A stretch of DNA of 64,000 bases from DATKYQ01 sp964640665. GTDB taxonomy: Bacteria; Myxococcota; B64-G9. The notes under the pieces were generated by a model. The model made no database searches. It was not told the origin of the DNA and saw only the letters and a program-made list of their open reading frames with translations. A program made the translations under genes and the position numbers. Shown here one piece after another: positions 37,342-47,031 of this stretch. The DNA lies in the NCBI GenBank assembly GCA_964640665.1, contig CAZXHT010000010.1:1-64000 (forward strand), read 5' to 3'. How positions within the stretch are numbered: the first letter of the stretch is position 1; each line of letters starts with the position of its first letter.

Positions 37342-40300
37342 ATGAGAACTGCCGGGCACAAGTCGTTAGCGGTTTGGCTGGTATGGAGTTGCATGCCATT
37401 GGTGTTTCAGGCCTGCGGTGGGTCGGGTACTTCCATCGACAAGGACTTCTGCGAGGGGTTGGGGCTCGAGTATCGCGAGACGGTTGACGGGCGGGGTTAT
37501 TGTTACGGCAGCGGCATCGACTGCGCGCAGGCTGATGACGGCACGCCTTGCGACGACGGCGATGCCTGCACCGTCGCGGACACCTGCGCGGCGGGAGTCT
37601 GCACGGGAACTTCGTTACCAGGCCTGGATGATGAGAACGCCTGCACCGAGGATAGCTGTGACCCGGCCAGCGGGGAGATCACCCACGACCCGGCCCCGCT
37701 CGACGGTACGTCCTGCGACGACGGCGACGTGTGCTCTTCGGCCGATGCCTGCCGGGACGGGATTTGCAGCGGCGACTACACCGTGGACGTCAACGGCGAG
37801 ACGATCGACGACGGCGACGAGTGCACCCGCGACTTCTGCGACGCTAACGGCGCCCGCAGAAACGAACCCTATACGCCCGAGGAAGCCGCCGAACTGGATC
37901 TTTGGGGAATTACGGACGAGGACGTCGCCAATCCATGCCTGCAGTACGAATGCGCGCTTGGCGCGGGCGACAACCCGCACATGAACAGCCTCGACCGGGT
38001 CGACTGCGAGGACCCCGACGCCGGGCGCACCAACGGCGACTGTGTCAACTGGACCTGCCAGAATGGCCAGTGCGCGGCTATCGTCAACGCCCAGGTTGTG
38101 CAGACCGCGCCGGTACAGGGCGGGCTGGATCTAAACCCGTCCTGCCGCATGCGCGAGTGCAACACGCGCACAGGACATGTCGATTTCGTGGTTGACCTGA
38201 ACAAGGTTGGCCAAGCCTGCGACAACGGCAACGGATGCACCTTCGGCGACGTCTGCCACATGTACGGCCAGTGCGGCGGGACCAGCCAACCCCACGGCAC
38301 GCCCTGCAGCGACGGTAGCGCTTGCACCGCGGGCGACTATTGCCACGACGCGGCTTGCTTGCCGGGTCGCGACCTGCTGGCCCTGGCCAACGAGGTCCCC
38401 GACGTCGATAATCCCGATCCCGACGATCAGCTTCGCGACCCGGCCGGCATCATCGGCGCGGGTGTCGAATGCCGCGAATACGCCTGCGATTTGATCAGGG
38501 GAGTTGTGGTCGCCGCGGCGGCGGACGGAGTCGTTTGCGATGACGGCAATCCGTGCACGGCCACCAGCGCCTGCCGGGCGGGCGAGTGTGTCGGTGTGCG
38601 CGACGGAGCCAACGACGGACTGCTGTGCCCGAGCCCGACCAACGAGTGCGAGGAAGGCGCCTGCGACAAGGGCGTCTGCGTCGACTTGCACCCGGTGAGC
38701 GACATGCGGGTGTGCAACGGGTCAAACCCGTGCCGCGAGCACCACTGTGAGGACGTGGCCGGTGTGGGCCGCTGCGTGGACGGCGCCAACCTGACGGACG
38801 GCATCGTCTGCGGTCAGTTCAGCGACTGCCGCGACCTGACATGTCAGGCCGGCGCTTGCCTGGCAGATCCTAATCTGGCTTCACACCTGGACGATCCCTG
38901 TGGTGACTACGACACGCGTTGCAACGCCCCGGCTTGCGACGCCAACGCCGACTGCCTGATAAACCCGGTGGCCGACGGGACGGGCTGTTCGTTGACCGCC
39001 GACGACTTGGTGGGGCTGGGATTGGCTGCCGAAGACCTTGTCTGCAACGTGGGTTACTGCCGAGATGTCAGCGGGCTGGGGGTCTCGGCCTGCCTGCCGC
39101 AAGTCTCGAACGAGGGCGGCGGTTGTGTCAACGCCAACCCTTGCGACGGCGCGGACATGTGCCAATCGGGAATCTGTGCCGAGAAGTTCACCAGCGATGA
39201 TCCCAATGACCCCGACTTCGACAACGCGCAGCCGGCGTCCGATTCGGCGACGCCCTGTGAGATGGACGGCGATCCATCGACCGTCGGACGCTGCAACTAT
39301 CGCGGCGAATGCGTTGAGGTCAGCCGCCTGGCCGATGATACCAACGAGTGCAGTCGGCCGGTTTTCAACGCCGCCTCCGGCACGGTGGATCTGGTGTTCC
39401 TGCCGGACGGAACCCGCTGCCACGTCGTGCCCATAAATCCTTGTCTAGAGAATCATGGTGTGTGTCTCGCTGGGGAGTGTCATGTGACAAGCCTGCCCGA
39501 CGGCTCGCCCTGCGACGTGGTTGACCTCGAGTTGCCCGTGCCCGAAGACCTGCCCGCCGGCCACCGGCTGGAATGCTACGCCGAGGCGTGCCTTGCGGGC
39601 CTGTGCGTAATCGATAGCTCTTTGCAAAACGGCAACGAGTGCGACGACGGGGAGACGACCTGCACAGCTTACGGAGCCTGTGCCGACGGTTTATGTCGGG
39701 CCGGTGACGCTCCCAGCGGCTACGGCGAAACCTGCTCGCCGCCCGCATCGGCGGGTATAGTCGACCTCGGCGGAAACCCCGTCCTGCCTGCCGATCGCGG
39801 CTGCTTCGTAGCATTCGAGTGTTCCGAGGCGGGCAGTTGCAGCGTGGCTGTAGGCAGGGCGCCCGATCTCTCGGCCTGCGATCTCGACCAGAACGGCGAC
39901 AGCTGCGACGGATGGTGCAACGCCGGCGCCTGCCAGGTACACGACTGGGGCAACGTGCCCAACACGAGCTGTGACGACGGCAACCCGTGCACGGCAGACC
40001 AGTGCAACGGCCAGGGGGGCTGCGCCAACCTGCAGTTCGATGGTCCGGCCCCAGGCTGTGATGGTACTAATCCCCAGGACCCCTGCTCCGACCTGCAATG
40101 CGTGGGCGGAACGTGTGCGGCGGTCAACGACAACACCAACCCCTGCGACGACGGTATCGTCTGCACACTGGACGAATGTCTCTCTGGCCAGTGCGTGGGC
40201 ACGGCCGATCCGCTGGCGGAGGGACTACCCTGCGGCGACGCAGCCGATATCGATGATGGGGACTGCCTGTTCGCAACCTGCGCTGCCGGCGCCTGCGTTC

Positions 40301-42795
40301 CCGACGCTGGCTTCGAACCGCTCAACTCGGTCTGCGGCTCCGAGGGCCAGTGCCAGGTGCGTGGTCTTTGCGACGGTGCCGGAAACTGCAGCGGCGGCGG
40401 TTCGGCTCCAGACGGGACGAACTGCGATACAAACGGAATTCCCTGCGACGAGGGCTGCTTGGATATTGACGGACCGCTGGGCGGTACGCCATCGGCCTGT
40501 GTAACCTTCGCCGGTTTCTTCGGACTGGTCGCGGCCGACCAGATGGCCTCCAACGGTAATCCCCTGGACGCCGACGGCTGGGAGGAGCGTGCCTGCAGGC
40601 AACTCTACGATACGACCTACGATCCCGATTCGCCCGGCTCTGGCAACGCCTGCACGCGTTACGTGTGCTATTTCGGAGCCTGCCGCCCGTGGAATGAAGC
40701 GCTTCCGGCCGACTCGGGTCTGGCCGGCAATCCCGAAAACGGGCAATCTTGCGCCGACGCCGGCGCTTGCACCTTGCAGGGCGTCTGTCTGAACAACGCA
40801 TGCACAAGCTACCACGACCTGGATGACGGCACGCCCTGCGGCGAGCCAAGCTGCGACGCGCAGGGCGACCGCGTCTTGCAGCCCGTCTGTCAGTCGGGCG
40901 CCTGCACCTCGCAGGAGGTCCAGGTCGATTCGTGTACCAAGGGGGTCGCCGCCTGCCTGGGCAACGCCTGCTTCGGCGGAGCGTGCGCGCACACCTGCCG
41001 TGCTGCCGACTTCGACTACGCCAACGTCTTCGAGGACATCGCCTTCGACGGCAGGCCGCACCTTCTCGACCTTGCAAGCCCCTACGACACCGGGGTCCAC
41101 TGCGGCGATTTCATGGGCTCCGGCCCGGCCAGCGAAGCACAGCGTCTGGCCTGTGACGACGGCTCGGTGCTGCTCGATCTGGCAGGGCAGTTGGGATTCG
41201 TCTCCCCCGACGGACTCGGAGCCGAGGCCGAGGGATTCTGGTTCTACAACCGCCGCTACCGTTACATCTCGATCTCGGCCAACGGAGTGGTGTTAATGAA
41301 CAAGGACAACCCGTTGGCCCCGGCCGACAGCAGCCAGACATTGTTCGCTTTCGCAAACGTCGGCGGGACGGTATTCGACCCAGACGCCGGAGATCAGCCC
41401 GGCGATCCGGTAAACGACGGCAGCGGCGCGGCCCAGGTACGGGCTTTCTTGGACGATCTGACCTTCATAGACGATCCGCGCCAGGAGCCGCCTGCCGATC
41501 CGTCGACGCCCTACGGCGACTTCTCCCGCTTCGGCGAGATCTACACCAAGCACATGCCCGGCCCCGACGGGCAGATCGAAGACGGCACACAGGGCAACTT
41601 CGACGACTACCTGGTAGTCCAGTGGCACCGGGCAGCCTTCTACGGCTGCGCCGAGGATGACTCGACGCGTTCGATCATGACGCTCGAGATGAAGTGGTGG
41701 CCGGCCAGCGGGATGATGGCATTCGTCTATCCCAAGGAGACCAACTTCGACGGGACACTCGACGGCCACTGGTGCCAGGAGGGGAGGATCAACGGTGCTG
41801 ACGCTTCGATCGGGCTGGTGGACGAGGGCGGCAGCCCGCAAAGCCTGGCCGGCGAAAACGGCCTACTGGTGTTCAATGACAGCGGGCCCGGCAGCGACGA
41901 CTTCGACGGCTACTACCTGTTCTGGCCCCAGGGCAGGCCTGCTGGCGACTACGCCGTCAGGGGAGTGGAGTGGTTCGACGATCTTTCGAGCTACGACTCC
42001 CAATCGGGCGGCAGCCGCGGTCACCTGCTTGCCGAGGTCAGCGGCTGCGACGACTGTTGCCAGCGGGTGGACTTCGATGAGCCGCTTTATATCGACGGGC
42101 GGGCGCGTGACTTCATGAATGTCTGCGCAGACGGCTACATACATTTCCTCGACTACGCAAGCGGCGGGGACGCCAGCCTCGACGCAATTTCTGCAACCCT
42201 GATTGACGGGGCGCAGCCGGTTTTCCAGGCGGCTCCCTTCTGGAGCGACCTGCGCATGGAGCAGAATGATCGTTCGAATGTCTACTGGCTCGATGATCGT
42301 TCTGATTCCGAGCGGCGCGTGATCGTCCAGTGGAATCGGGCCGACTATGACTACGGGATAAACGCCTTCGGCCTGCTGCCCGACGAACAGGAGATGGGCG
42401 AACCCCTGTGCACCAACAATGCCGACGACGACGGAGACGGACTGACGGACTGCGACGATGCCAGCTGCGCCTGCGCGGCCGCCTGCGCCGGCCATGGCTG
42501 CGGTCTGACCTTCGAGGCCATCTTCCACGCAGGCACGGGCATGATCGAGTTTCGCTACCTGAGCCCATGGAGCAATTTCGAACATGCCCGCGGTTCGACC
42601 AGCGGCGTGGCCATAGGCTTCGAGCAGGCCGCGGGCGGCGGCCGAGGCATCGACTTGTTCGACGGCCTTTCCGGAGGCGACCTGTTGCCAAACGGCGCGC
42701 TGCTGGACACGGCGGATGTCGATGAGCAGATTCCCGGAAGCCAGCTCAACATCCTGCTGCCCCAGGCCGGCTACCTGACGCCCTACGGGGAATAG
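37342..42795 (+). CDS. giant Cys-rich lipoprotein, 1,817 aa
   Basis: A predicted surface lipoprotein. The ATG at 37342 follows AAGGAG, and the lipobox is FQAC (Cys25). The N-terminal two thirds (to about residue 1230) are an irregular array of Cys-rich units of the type C-x-DG-[DN]-x-C-T-x-x-[DS]-x-C-x-x-G-x-C. This pattern is common in Myxococcota surface proteins and is probably held by many disulfides. The last third has two nidogen/plexin-like beta segments: FWFYNRRYRYISISANGVV…, then FMNVCADGYIHFLDY…APFWSDLR…VIVQWNRADYDYG…TFEAIFHAGTGMIEFRY. Between them is NNADDDGDGLTDCDDASC, another Myxococcota-style Asp/Cys motif. The role is probably adhesion or display. The size is exceptional for this window. 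Confidence 0.75.
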   Translation: MRTAGHKSLAVWLVWSCMPLVFQACGGSGTSIDKDFCEGLGLEYRETVDGRGYCYGSGIDCAQADDGTPCDDGDACTVADTCAAGVCTGTSLPGLDDENACTEDSCDPASGEITHDPAPLDGTSCDDGDVCSSADACRDGICSGDYTVDVNGETIDDGDECTRDFCDANGARRNEPYTPEEAAELDLWGITDEDVANPCLQYECALGAGDNPHMNSLDRVDCEDPDAGRTNGDCVNWTCQNGQCAAIVNAQVVQTAPVQGGLDLNPSCRMRECNTRTGHVDFVVDLNKVGQACDNGNGCTFGDVCHMYGQCGGTSQPHGTPCSDGSACTAGDYCHDAACLPGRDLLALANEVPDVDNPDPDDQLRDPAGIIGAGVECREYACDLIRGVVVAAAADGVVCDDGNPCTATSACRAGECVGVRDGANDGLLCPSPTNECEEGACDKGVCVDLHPVSDMRVCNGSNPCREHHCEDVAGVGRCVDGANLTDGIVCGQFSDCRDLTCQAGACLADPNLASHLDDPCGDYDTRCNAPACDANADCLINPVADGTGCSLTADDLVGLGLAAEDLVCNVGYCRDVSGLGVSACLPQVSNEGGGCVNANPCDGADMCQSGICAEKFTSDDPNDPDFDNAQPASDSATPCEMDGDPSTVGRCNYRGECVEVSRLADDTNECSRPVFNAASGTVDLVFLPDGTRCHVVPINPCLENHGVCLAGECHVTSLPDGSPCDVVDLELPVPEDLPAGHRLECYAEACLAGLCVIDSSLQNGNECDDGETTCTAYGACADGLCRAGDAPSGYGETCSPPASAGIVDLGGNPVLPADRGCFVAFECSEAGSCSVAVGRAPDLSACDLDQNGDSCDGWCNAGACQVHDWGNVPNTSCDDGNPCTADQCNGQGGCANLQFDGPAPGCDGTNPQDPCSDLQCVGGTCAAVNDNTNPCDDGIVCTLDECLSGQCVGTADPLAEGLPCGDAADIDDGDCLFATCAAGACVPDAGFEPLNSVCGSEGQCQVRGLCDGAGNCSGGGSAPDGTNCDTNGIPCDEGCLDIDGPLGGTPSACVTFAGFFGLVAADQMASNGNPLDADGWEERACRQLYDTTYDPDSPGSGNACTRYVCYFGACRPWNEALPADSGLAGNPENGQSCADAGACTLQGVCLNNACTSYHDLDDGTPCGEPSCDAQGDRVLQPVCQSGACTSQEVQVDSCTKGVAACLGNACFGGACAHTCRAADFDYANVFEDIAFDGRPHLLDLASPYDTGVHCGDFMGSGPASEAQRLACDDGSVLLDLAGQLGFVSPDGLGAEAEGFWFYNRRYRYISISANGVVLMNKDNPLAPADSSQTLFAFANVGGTVFDPDAGDQPGDPVNDGSGAAQVRAFLDDLTFIDDPRQEPPADPSTPYGDFSRFGEIYTKHMPGPDGQIEDGTQGNFDDYLVVQWHRAAFYGCAEDDSTRSIMTLEMKWWPASGMMAFVYPKETNFDGTLDGHWCQEGRINGADASIGLVDEGGSPQSLAGENGLLVFNDSGPGSDDFDGYYLFWPQGRPAGDYAVRGVEWFDDLSSYDSQSGGSRGHLLAEVSGCDDCCQRVDFDEPLYIDGRARDFMNVCADGYIHFLDYASGGDASLDAISATLIDGAQPVFQAAPFWSDLRMEQNDRSNVYWLDDRSDSERRVIVQWNRADYDYGINAFGLLPDEQEMGEPLCTNNADDDGDGLTDCDDASCACAAACAGHGCGLTFEAIFHAGTGMIEFRYLSPWSNFEHARGSTSGVAIGFEQAAGGGRGIDLFDGLSGGDLLPNGALLDTADVDEQIPGSQLNILLPQAGYLTPYGE

Positions 42796-42833
42796 AGGCC
42801 GGCCCTCCTTGATTCGTGGCAGGGCGGGCATCT

Positions 42834-45800
42834 ATGGACGAGTCTAACGCCGATAGAAACCAGCGCGCCAACAAGCGCTTGAACGTCAGCAAGCGGGTTG
42901 ACTTCGAGAACGGCGACAATTCCACTTTCGCCTTTACCAAGGACATCAGTGGCAGTGGTGTTTTTCTGCGCTCCAGTCAGTCTCTGGCCGTGGGCACCGA
43001 GATCGAACTCGCCTTGAATCTCGAGCGCAGCGCGCAACCGGTGCTCGTCGTCGGCAAGGTGGTGCGCACCGGGGGCGAGGGCATGGACGCCGGCTTCGGT
43101 GTTCAATTCAAGGCCGAGGGTCAACACGATTCGCTTGGTAAACTCTCCGAATTCGTGCTATCGGCGCTCGAGGAAAAGGCCAAATTCCGCCTGAAGATCA
43201 ACCCCCGGGGCATCCAATCGCTGTTCGACATGGCCGAGATTGCTATCGAGAAAGGGGCCTTCGGGCAGGCCGAGGAATATCTTCGACGGATCATCGCCCT
43301 AGAGCAACCTTCGCTGGCCCATGGCTACTTGGCCGACATATTGAGAAACAAAGCAGAGGAATCGGGCGACGAATCCCTCTACCAAGAGGCCGTCGATCTG
43401 TACGAAACCGTCCTCGAACTCGGACCGGACGGCAGCTTCGAAAGCGGCCGGGCGGCCTGCCTGAGCTGGCTCGACTCCTGCGAGCGCGAGCGGGCCGAAG
43501 CCGAAGACCAAAAGCAAATGGAGGAAGAGGCCCGCCAGAAGGCTTTCGAGGAGCGTCGCCGGCAGATCGATCGCGACGAGAGAGAAATTGCCCTGATCCG
43601 GGAGGAGATCGAGTCCCATAGAAATCAGATCGTCGAGGAACGGGCCGCGGTTGAGCAAGCCCGGGGTGACCTGGACCGGGAACTCCGGGTGCTGGGCGAC
43701 CAGCGCTCGGCAATCGAGGCCCAGGAGCTTGGGCTGGCGGACAAGTGGGAAGAGGTTCGAAGCTTCGAGGCAGCAATTGAACGGGAAAATCAGGGCTTGC
43801 TGGAACAACAGGCTGCCGGCGCACTGCGAGAACAAGATCTGAACAGGCGCGAACGGGCGCTATTGGAAAAGCGTGCCGATATTGAAGAAGAACGGCGCAT
43901 GATCGAAGCCGCACATGCTTCTCTGGCAGCCGCTTGTAAAGAAACGGAGGAGCGAGGGAAAGAAGTTCAAACCCGTGCAGATGAGCTCGACAGGTGGTCG
44001 CAAGATCTTAAGCAGCAACATGAAGCTATCGAGAAGAAGCGAGAGGATGTCCGGCTCTTGAAAGAACATCAAGCCCGAGAGAAATCCAAATCGGACGAGA
44101 GACGGAGAGATCTTACCCAACAACAGCAGGAGCAGGAACAGCTGGCCGCCGAGCTGACCAAAAAGCAAAAGGTACTTTACGAAAAAGCCCGTGAGACCCG
44201 CGCCGGGATAGATCTCGAGCGGGAACGTCTGGCCGAGGAGCGCCGGGTGCTTGACGTGCTTACGGTTGAGGTGGCCGGCCGGAAAGCGGTACTTGAGAAA
44301 CAGGCCGAGGAGTTGGCCCGTGATCGTAAGCACCTGGCCTCGGCACAGGCGGCCGGTGAAGCAGCCCGCGCGGTACTGGCCAACGAGCAGGCCGAATTGC
44401 GGGCTGGTGTGGAGGAATTCGAACAGCAGAAAATCCTCTTCAGTGAGCAGCAGGAGTTTATACAGAAGATCGAAGACCTGGAAAAACGCGAGGCGGCGCT
44501 GGTCGAGAAAGCAAAGGAGACCGAGGATGCCGGGGACGCTCTGGCCATCGAGCGGAACAAGCTGTCGGAGGAGCGGGACGCGATCGAGACGGCTCAGAAC
44601 GAACTGACCGCCCGGGAAGAAGAACGCCACCGGCTGGCAGGCGATTTTGAGCGGCAAACCGCCGAATTGAGCCGGCAGCGCGAACGGCTCGATCGGAAAC
44701 AGTTCGAGTTCCAGCAACAACGCGAACATCTGAGCGAGGATATGGCCGGGTTCAAGCACAAGCGCGAATCTTTCAGGCAACAACAGCAAGAGCTCGAGCA
44801 GTCACGTGAGGAGATCAAGTCCCAAAGAAAACATGTCGCGGGCGAGCAAGCACTTCTAGACGAGCGGCGCCGGGAGCTTGATGTGCTTACGGATGAGGTG
44901 TCCGACCGGAAAGCGGTGCTTGAGAAACAGGCCGAGGAGTTGGCCCGTGATCGGGATCACCTGGCCTCGGCACGGGCGGCCGGCGAAGCAGCCCGCTTGG
45001 TACTGGCAAACGAGCAGGCCGAGTTGCGGGTTGGTGTGGAGGAATTCGAACAGCGCGTCGCCGGATTCGATTCACAACGCGAAGAAGTGGAGCAGGCCGG
45101 CCGGGAAATGAGAGAGCAAGAAGACCGCTTGTCCGAAGATCGGTCCGTCTTCGTCGAGCAGCAGGAAACTCTCTTCAATGAGCAGCAGGAGTTGATGCAG
45201 AAGATCGAAGACCTGGAAAAGCGCGAGGCTGCGCTGGGCGAGAAAGCGAAGGAGACCGAGGAGGCCGGGGCTGCTTTGGCCATCGAGAGGAATAAGCTGT
45301 CGGAGGAGCGGGCCGTGATCGAGACGGCTCAGAACGAACTGACCGCCCTGGAAAAAGAACGCCGCCGGTTAGCAGACGATTTGGAGCGGCAAACCGCCGA
45401 ACTGAGCCAGCAGCGCGAACGGCTCGAGCGGGAACAGACCGAGTTTCAGCAACAACGCAAACAACTGAGCGAGGATTTGGCCGGGTTCAAGGACAAGCGC
45501 GAATCCGTAACGCAACAACAGCAAGGGATCGAGCGCACGGTCGCCGAGCTCATCCGCCAAAAAGAGGAACTCGACACGCTAACCGAGGAGACGCGCGCCA
45601 GCCTGGCCCGGGAAAGGGAACTTGGTGAAAAAGAACAGGTGCTACTGACCAAGGAGCGTTCCGCTGTGCAGGTCGCCAAAGCCAAGCTGACCACGGTTGC
45701 CAAGGAACAAAAGGAGCGCGCCGAGAAACTATTGAAACTGGAGGCCGAGTTGGAGAAGCGGCGCCTGGATCTAAAGAAGAAGCGCGAGTCCATACTCCAG

Positions 45801-45848
45801 CTATTGGCACAGCAGAGGAAGCGAGAGGGGTCAGACCCCGACACTTGA
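42834..45848 (+). CDS. PilZ-TPR-coiled-coil protein, 1,004 aa
   Basis: A large cytoplasmic protein. The ATG at 42834 is preferred over the GTG at 42816. The N-terminal PilZ domain (about 1-100) has both c-di-GMP-binding signatures: RANKR (Arg11, Arg15) and DISGSG (37-42). A helical segment of TPR-like repeats follows (about 125-215: QSLFDMAEIAIEKGAFGQAEEYLRRIIALEQ). From about 230 to the end it is a nearly unbroken heptad coiled coil rich in Glu, Gln, Arg and Leu. It contains an internal duplication of over 200 residues (see the 44250-45537 entry). The role may be a c-di-GMP-responsive filament or scaffold. Confidence 0.75.
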   Translation: MDESNADRNQRANKRLNVSKRVDFENGDNSTFAFTKDISGSGVFLRSSQSLAVGTEIELALNLERSAQPVLVVGKVVRTGGEGMDAGFGVQFKAEGQHDSLGKLSEFVLSALEEKAKFRLKINPRGIQSLFDMAEIAIEKGAFGQAEEYLRRIIALEQPSLAHGYLADILRNKAEESGDESLYQEAVDLYETVLELGPDGSFESGRAACLSWLDSCERERAEAEDQKQMEEEARQKAFEERRRQIDRDEREIALIREEIESHRNQIVEERAAVEQARGDLDRELRVLGDQRSAIEAQELGLADKWEEVRSFEAAIERENQGLLEQQAAGALREQDLNRRERALLEKRADIEEERRMIEAAHASLAAACKETEERGKEVQTRADELDRWSQDLKQQHEAIEKKREDVRLLKEHQAREKSKSDERRRDLTQQQQEQEQLAAELTKKQKVLYEKARETRAGIDLERERLAEERRVLDVLTVEVAGRKAVLEKQAEELARDRKHLASAQAAGEAARAVLANEQAELRAGVEEFEQQKILFSEQQEFIQKIEDLEKREAALVEKAKETEDAGDALAIERNKLSEERDAIETAQNELTAREEERHRLAGDFERQTAELSRQRERLDRKQFEFQQQREHLSEDMAGFKHKRESFRQQQQELEQSREEIKSQRKHVAGEQALLDERRRELDVLTDEVSDRKAVLEKQAEELARDRDHLASARAAGEAARLVLANEQAELRVGVEEFEQRVAGFDSQREEVEQAGREMREQEDRLSEDRSVFVEQQETLFNEQQELMQKIEDLEKREAALGEKAKETEEAGAALAIERNKLSEERAVIETAQNELTALEKERRRLADDLERQTAELSQQRERLEREQTEFQQQRKQLSEDLAGFKDKRESVTQQQQGIERTVAELIRQKEELDTLTEETRASLARERELGEKEQVLLTKERSAVQVAKAKLTTVAKEQKERAEKLLKLEAELEKRRLDLKKKRESILQLLAQQRKREGSDPDT
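44250..45537 (+). repeat. internal duplication inside the coiled-coil gene
   Basis: Two long similar segments encode the same order of motifs: LDVLTxEV…RKAVLEKQAEELARDR, then QKIEDLEKREAAL…ALAIERNKLSEER, then ERQTAELSxQRERL and FQQQRxxLSED. The first copy runs from about 44250 to about 44810. The second starts at about 44877 and reaches about 45537. The second copy carries an extra insert of about 110 bp. DNA identity between copies is high in the first 190 bp. Confidence 0.75.
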
Positions 45849-45888
45849 CACTTATCCGTCCCGGGAAAGGCCGAGAAGCCTGAGGTAA

Positions 45889-47031
45889 CTAGCGAACTCC
45901 TTTGATTCGATCGGCTTCACAGGTATTTTTACTGAAATACCAGCGGTTGCCGCCAACCTGAAGGCACTGGCTGCCGCAAGACATGATTTCCAACACTTCG
46001 AAAGAACCCGAACCCAGACCAAGTGGGCCGGTCAGAGTCAGCATACCCATGGCGTATTCATACTTATAGATCAGTTCTTCTTTGCCCAAACGCTGGAGTT
46101 GCCCCTCAAATTCGTTTGCTTCGTTGGGTTCTATCTTCCAGGGAGCACAGACCGTGCGGCCGGCGTAGCGGCCGAGCCAAAAGAGCTTGCCTTGTCGACT
46201 AAGATTACCGAAGCTGCCTTCCCTGAATGCCAATTTTGTAACATCGAGCCATAACCCCAACTCACCCCACGAAGAGTAGTATCGCAGTCTGAGCCAGCCC
46301 CCCGGTTCAACATAGTTATCCGCAAAGAAAATATTGTTCTGTTTGACGAGGGCAACCACGCTGCCATCGGGCCCGTCTCTCAACCAGCTGCCCTTGGTTA
46401 TGCCGACCCGGTTGGGATGCGACTCTCCATGTCCGTGCCCGCTCAACTTTTCTGAAGTTCTCTTGCGGCTATCATTCTTGGGGGCAAGATACATCTTGCC
46501 GACCGAGTCTGCTTTCACCCACCCGGATTGTCCCGCTGCTGTTTGAATCCGCACGAATCCATCCCGAGCTTCAAGGCGCTCTACAGGGCTCCCGACTTCG
46601 AGGGCTGCCCGAGTTGCCGGAGCAACTCTGTCCGGGGCCGGTTGCAGAACAGCCGATTTGATAAGAACGCTTTTCAGGCTGGCGCTCGGGTAATACATCA
46701 ACACACGGACTGGTCCGTCTTCGACTATCACTCGCGGCAGGCGGCCCGGCTGTATGACCACCAACTCATCAGGCAGCTTGCCTGGCCGACCAACAACGTT
46801 ACCGGCGATCTTGGGATCATCCGGCATCAACCTGGCACGCTTCCAGCTTGCCGGGCGAACTCTTATCCGGTAGCGAGTCTCGTATCCGTCGGCCAGGGCC
46901 TGCCGGCCCGGGTCTTCGGCAATCAGGGGATCGCTTCTTGAATGAGAACCGAACAGGATAACAAGTAAAAAGACTAGCGCCGCATACTTCGCGGCGCAAG
47001 ACCGATAAGTGCCCAGTCTTTCACAGCGCAT
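45889..47031 (-). CDS. secreted SH3-domain protein
   Basis: A 380-residue exported protein with a signal-like helix (about 16-29). It contains two bacterial SH3-type segments: ATRAALEVGSPVERLEARDGFVRIQTAAGQSGWVKADSVG (about 139-179), and KGSWLRDGPDGSVVALVKQNNIFFAD…GGWLRLRYYSSWGELGLWLDV (about 213-263). Such domains usually bind peptidoglycan or proteins. The C-terminal 60 residues hold four cysteines (SCGSQC and two others). Its start overlaps the end of panB by 11 bp, so it is cotranscribed with the pantothenate genes, although no functional link is obvious. Confidence 0.6.
   Translation of the reverse strand: MRCERLGTYRSCAAKYAALVFLLVILFGSHSRSDPLIAEDPGRQALADGYETRYRIRVRPASWKRARLMPDDPKIAGNVVGRPGKLPDELVVIQPGRLPRVIVEDGPVRVLMYYPSASLKSVLIKSAVLQPAPDRVAPATRAALEVGSPVERLEARDGFVRIQTAAGQSGWVKADSVGKMYLAPKNDSRKRTSEKLSGHGHGESHPNRVGITKGSWLRDGPDGSVVALVKQNNIFFADNYVEPGGWLRLRYYSSWGELGLWLDVTKLAFREGSFGNLSRQGKLFWLGRYAGRTVCAPWKIEPNEANEFEGQLQRLGKEELIYKYEYAMGMLTLTGPLGLGSGSFEVLEIMSCGSQCLQVGGNRWYFSKNTCEADRIKGVR

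Noticed and set aside
40225..41100. Minus-strand frames opposite the giant Cys-rich lipoprotein
   Set aside because: The Cys-codon pattern of the plus strand leaves the opposite strand open by chance.
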